The notes under the pieces are model-generated. The model was given only the letters and a program-made list of their open reading frames with translations. It was not told the DNA's origin and searched no databases. A stretch of DNA of 64,000 nt, taken from NCBI GenBank assembly GCA_027886175.1, contig JAJNNQ010000003.1, positions 10,078,001 to 10,142,000 of the forward strand. The letters are read 5' to 3'. Below, in pieces: positions 59,822 through 64,000 of this stretch (position 1 is the first letter of the stretch; each line of letters begins with the position of its first letter). A program made the translations under genes and the position numbers. The stretch is from Phylloscopus collybita (taxonomy: Eukaryota > Chordata > Aves > Passeriformes > Phylloscopidae).

Positions 59822-62800
59822 GGAAGCCTGTGCGGGCATAAATAGCTTTAGTGGTGGTGCTGCCGCTGGGATCGGCGCTCGAGAATTGCTTTCAGCATCT
59901 CTGCTTTTAGTGCTGAGCAGCGTTTGGGATGGGGATCTGGCTTCCAAGAAACTTTGGAGTTGTGACAGTCTGAATAAAATCAAGCCCTAGTTTGCATCCT
60001 CCTGTAGAACCGAGGATTTGCCAGATTCTGTTTTTTGTCCCAGGGCAAAAGATCAGCTTTGGAAGCGGACTCTGCTCAGGAGTGAAAACTTTAAATAGTA
60101 GAGTTTCAGGCTTTGAGCCTGACTCTCTCCCATTCAGGAAACAGGTAAAAACATGAACACGCCCCGCTAAGCCGCGGGAGATGGATCTGCTCTCCCTGTG
60201 CCAGGCACAAACCAACCCAAACTCCCCTGTCTGCATAGCTAAGGGGGAAGAAGATCTATCTGGGCTGCAAATAAGGGCACGTAGGACGTCAAAGGATGCA
60301 AGCGACTCCCTCATTCAGAAATCTCCTTGGACACATGAAGAGCAAAACTTTAATAGCTGTTTACCAACTTCAGCTTGAGCTGGTTAATGTAAACCCCGCA
60401 GATATCCACTGGCAGGCACGGATACACATGCGGCATGTTAAAAGGCACACAAAAACAAGAGCCGGGGAGAGGCAGGGCAACGGGGATGTGTTGGCACCAC
60501 TCCTGGAGCAGCAGCTCCCAGCCCTCCCGGACCCCACAGCTCGCTGGTGTCAGGCTGTGGCGCTGCAGTTAAAGGGGCGATGGTACCTCCAGCCCCTGCA
60601 CAGGCTTTGCCCCTCCAGCAATCCCAGAGAAGGAAGTAAAATTTTCTTTTTCCATTTCTTGTGTTTTTGTTTTGGGGGGTTATGGTTCCTTTCCTTGGCT
60701 TCCCGTGCAGAAGCTGCTTCTCTCATTCCCATGAGTCTCTGGTTCTGCACTGAAATGGTACCTAAGAGACACAGTGAAATAAAATAGAAAAATATGGGTG
60801 GAAAAGCACAAGAAAAACAGGAGAAAGGCCCTGAGTAAAGGGAAGGTCTCCGTCTGCCATAATTTGTAGCTCTATTTGGGAAGTTTTAACAGCTTATCAC
60901 TAAACAGACATGAGCTCTCCCTCATGCTAACACATCCAGGCAAGCTGATCAAACTAATTAATATGTAAGCAATGTGTCAAATGCAAAGATTTATTTTTGC
61001 AGGCAAGTGTCATCTTGTCTGAGCCCTGAATACACTGTGATCTATTTTTTCCCTGCCTGCTCTGCAGGGTGGGTCCTTTATGCATTCATTTTTCCATCAC
61101 AGCACCTTCTATAGCTTTTTGGAATGGCTTCTCTAATTCAGGGGCAATAGTAATTCTGAAGTGAGATTTTCTCTGCCTGCTGATACTTCTTTCAAGACAG
61201 ATCACCTCAAATCAAAGTTAGTGTTTACACTTCAAGGCTGGACTTGGAAGTGTAAGGTGGCAACAGAAGCTCTGCAGGTTTTTGGACCATGTTGGTGGAT
61301 GCAGCATGGGTTTAGAGCATCCATGGTGACTTTGTAGGCTCTGGAAGGCAGGAGAGGATGCCCAAGAGGCAGGACACTGCAGATCCCAACAGCAGCCCTC
61401 TGAGCTGATTTCTCTGCTAGGCTGATGAATCCTAGAGGTTTTCCTTGATCCAGTGCTTGTCCCCATCCCCCTTGGTGTGCAGAATCACGTCTCCCTGAAA
61501 GCTCATGCTGACCAGCTCAGGACTCAGTTTTTTCCTAGCCAAATCTCACCTGAGACGTTGTGGGTTCCTAAAGAAAGTTGAGAGGCAGTGGCTGCATGGC
61601 CACAACTTCAGTTCTGCTGTACCCAAGTGCTTAAAATTACCTGCAGCCTCCTGCATCCCCACTGCCTCCTGCTCCAAATGCCAGCCCCAACACCTACTTT
61701 GCTGAATCCTCCAGTAAGGGGCTCTGATCTCCAAATGAATCCTATTTGAGCCGTAATGAGCTGGCCTGGCTAATTGCACTGCCTCCCTGGGCTACAGCAG
61801 ATCAGGCCTGACTGGCCTCTGTAGCAACATAAACCCTGTGCTGCAGTGCCTGCTGGTGGGGAGGCAGATGGGGACCTGCAAAGGGAAGGTGATGCAGGAG
61901 CTGTTCTGGCTGCAATGCCTTCTCTGGTGTTATTCCCATCTGATGGAGAGGAGGGTTCATTGTAGACACTCACATGTGAAGTGTCCACGAAGAGTAAAGG
62001 CAGAAAAGGTCACCAGAGGAGGACCTGGTGCTATCCAGGTAGGGGGCCAGGCAAGGGTCTCATGTGTGCTGTTACCTGCTCTTTACCTGAAACATCCAGC
62101 TGGCTCACAGCTATCAGTGATGCCAGGGCTGTGGAGCCTTGTCCTGCCTTACTGGGGCCCTTGCAAAAATATTTTCTGAGGTCTCACCATGCAGTGACTG
62201 GAGCTGAGCTTTTAGGAAGGAGTGTTTTCTTCCCCAGGTGCTGGTGGAACAGTGGAGTTAGACTGTGACAGGTCAGCAAACAGGCTTGGACCTGCTTTCT
62301 CACTGATGTCTCCCATACTTGGAGAGATAATTTCTGGAATTACTTCTGCATGTCCATGATGCTTATCAAGGATTGAGCTCAGCAGTGTTGTCCAAATAAT
62401 TTCTTTAATGCTGGGGACAAATTCACCTCCTTGAAATAATACCCCAACAGTGAGTGGAGTAAGGGATAAAACAGACGTGAGGGATAAGCGTGGACCCACA
62501 GGAATTAGACTGTGGGGTGAATCTATGAGTGGTATAAATGGTCATGCACTGGAAACCAATACCCTGCAAATGTTTGTGACCCTGCTGCCCCCTGGGTCAG
62601 GCCATCACAGCCCACACCACAGCCTCTCTCAGGCCCTGTGTGGGCCACATGGCAATGTGTGCACTGCTGCTTGTCATGATGTACGTGACAGGGACAAAAG
62701 TGCTGGCACATCCTGCTCCTGGTCTGAGCTGTGGCATCTCCTCTGCTCTCCCCCACCTGAGATGCTGGAGACGACGTCATTCTCCAAGAAATATGAGCTC

Positions 62801-63377
62801 TGCTCTTAACATCTCTCCTCAGTCCTGCAGGAGATGCAGGCTCTGCTCCTGGCGTTTCTCCCCATCTCTGATGGGTTCCTGGAGCCCCCTCGTGGCTCCT
62901 GCCACTGGCAAGGTCCCACCGAAGCCACCCCTTGGGGAGCTGCTGGGGGCCCCACAGCACCTCTGCTGCAGCTCCTGTGCAGCTCCAGTGCTGGGGAGGT
63001 GGCTTAGAGTCGTCTTAGGGGTGTACAGGGCCGGGGGGGACGGAACAGGGCATGGAGGTGACAACCAAGACACTCCGGGTTGTGAACGGGGCAGACAGTC
63101 CCGTACCAGAGCCATTTCCCTGCTTTGTGAGCCTGGGAGGAGAGGAACCCTTCAGTGGCTTTGCAGTGGCTGCCCGGGGAGCCTGGTGCTCGGTGTGACA
63201 GCCACAGCGCATAGCCGGCGTGGAGGAAAGGGAGGGTGGATGGGAAAGGGGGGATGTGAGACGACGGGAAAAGCGAGGAAGGTGGAGATCGGGGTGGGGA
63301 GGCTGCACAAAGGTGGGGAAAGGGGGCTGTGCGGTGATGGCAAAGGGCGTCTCTGTGGAGAGCGGCTGGGAAGCGGC

Positions 63378-63412
63378 GGGCAGGGCAGGGCAGGGCAGGG
63401 CCGGGCAGGGCC
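63378..63412. repeat. Short GGGCA pentamer repeat
   Basis: Several GGGCA/GGCAG units in a row, with a GGGCC variant. On the opposite strand they read TGCCC. Confidence 0.85.
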
Positions 63413-63459
63413 GGCTGCCGGGGAGCTGGGGACACCCGTGTGTCCCCCGGACCCGAGTG

Positions 63460-63471
63460 CCACTAGATGGC
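63460..63471 (+). promoter_or_regulatory. CTCF-like binding motif
   Basis: CCACTAGATGGC fits every position of the CTCF core consensus CCASYAGRKGGC. It is embedded in a 17-bp inverted repeat with arms GTGCCA and TGGCAC. CTCF sites often mark domain boundaries or promoters. Occupancy cannot be read from sequence. Confidence 0.55.
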
Positions 63472-64000
63472 ACTTGAACCTCTGCGCGGGGCCACCGGCA
63501 GCGGCGCGCAGCGACACCGGCTCCCGGGGATGCGCTGGGCTCCGGAGCCCAAAAAAATGCTCCTGGCGGCAGTTCCCACGGGTGATTCTGTCCTGGGGAC
63601 TGGATAAGGAGGAAACGTAGAGCTGAGATGGCTTTTGGGACAAGTACTTCCCTCCTGTCCCTGGGCTGTGCTGGCCTCCCCCGGCACTTGCCCTGCAGAG
63701 AGAGAGGCTCGTATGTGACAGTCCCTTGCAGAGGTGCCCTGCTGAGGTACCACACAGCTTCCACTGGAAGGTACCTCAAAAAAAATCTACTGCACTCTCA
63801 GCACAGCCCAGTGGTTATTCAATAAATCGATGTTTTGTTCAGCTGTGAGAGAAAAATCAGATCCATAATGCTGTGGATGGAAATATCGAGCCCTTTTCCC
63901 CATTTTCTGTCCCATCCTCTGCCTCTGCCTCTGCATGCACCCTGACTGTCAGAGCATGTTCACCATTGGCACGAGATGGTCAGGATTGTTTCAGCAACCA

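Larger units (their letters stand above)
59822..64000. other. Sequence upstream of MASP1, no gene recognised
   Basis: No exon with known motifs on either strand. In mammals RTP4 lies upstream of MASP1; no 3CxxC or CEAC motif was seen here. GC content rises at 63.2-63.6 kb, where a GGGCA repeat and a CTCF-like motif occur. Confidence 0.5.

Noticed and set aside
62640..63620. 326-codon plus-strand and 254-codon minus-strand frames at the right end
   Set aside because: GC-rich, low-complexity segments and no recognisable domain; they overlap each other.

Overview
The window is vertebrate nuclear DNA with intron-split genes, CpG-island promoters and GT-AG splice sites. CR1 LINE tails and avian-type endogenous retrovirus LTRs point to a bird. 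The LTR at 6.0-6.8 kb resembles a family I associate with songbirds (Passeriformes). All coding models below were assembled by hand from splice signals, reading phase and remembered family features. No search was run.

Layout, left to right. A CpG island without a recognised exon lies at 4.4-5.1 kb; it may be the promoter of a neighbouring gene such as PCYT1A, by synteny only. A solo LTR with a target-site duplication spans 6.02-6.76 kb. DYNLT2B (TCTEX1D2), a Tctex-type dynein light chain, lies on the minus strand with five coding exons between 12,594 and 7,946. CR1 LINE fragments follow at 13.0-13.4 and 16.4 kb, then a 180-bp pentanucleotide array. PDCD1 (PD-1 immune checkpoint receptor) is on the plus strand with five exons at 17,597-21,981, including clear ITIM and ITSM motifs. 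Between 22.65 and 30.4 kb I recognise no gene. A receptor-transporting protein gene (RTP family) is on the plus strand with two exons at 30,429-32,392. An LTR remnant follows at 32.8-33.2 kb. MASP1 occupies most of the right half on the minus strand, with eleven coding exons from 59,259 to 38,268. They encode only the MASP-3 form: CUB-EGF-CUB-CCP-CCP plus a single-exon serine protease domain. The last 4.7 kb hold no recognised gene but include a good CTCF consensus.

The genes are not an operon-like unit. DYNLT2B works in cilia and dynein transport. PDCD1 restrains lymphocytes. RTP proteins help membrane receptors reach the surface. MASP-3 is a protease of the complement lectin and alternative pathways. 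The arrangement is of comparative interest: PDCD1 and RTP5 sit on human 2q37, MASP1 with RTP1/RTP4 on 3q27, and DYNLT2B on 3q29, yet here they share 60 kb.

No unknown biological system was found. The most notable points are the MASP-3-only MASP1 locus, the PDCD1-RTP-MASP1 linkage, the strict conservation of the PD-1 signalling motifs, and repeats placed beside the PDCD1 promoter and in MASP1 intron 1.
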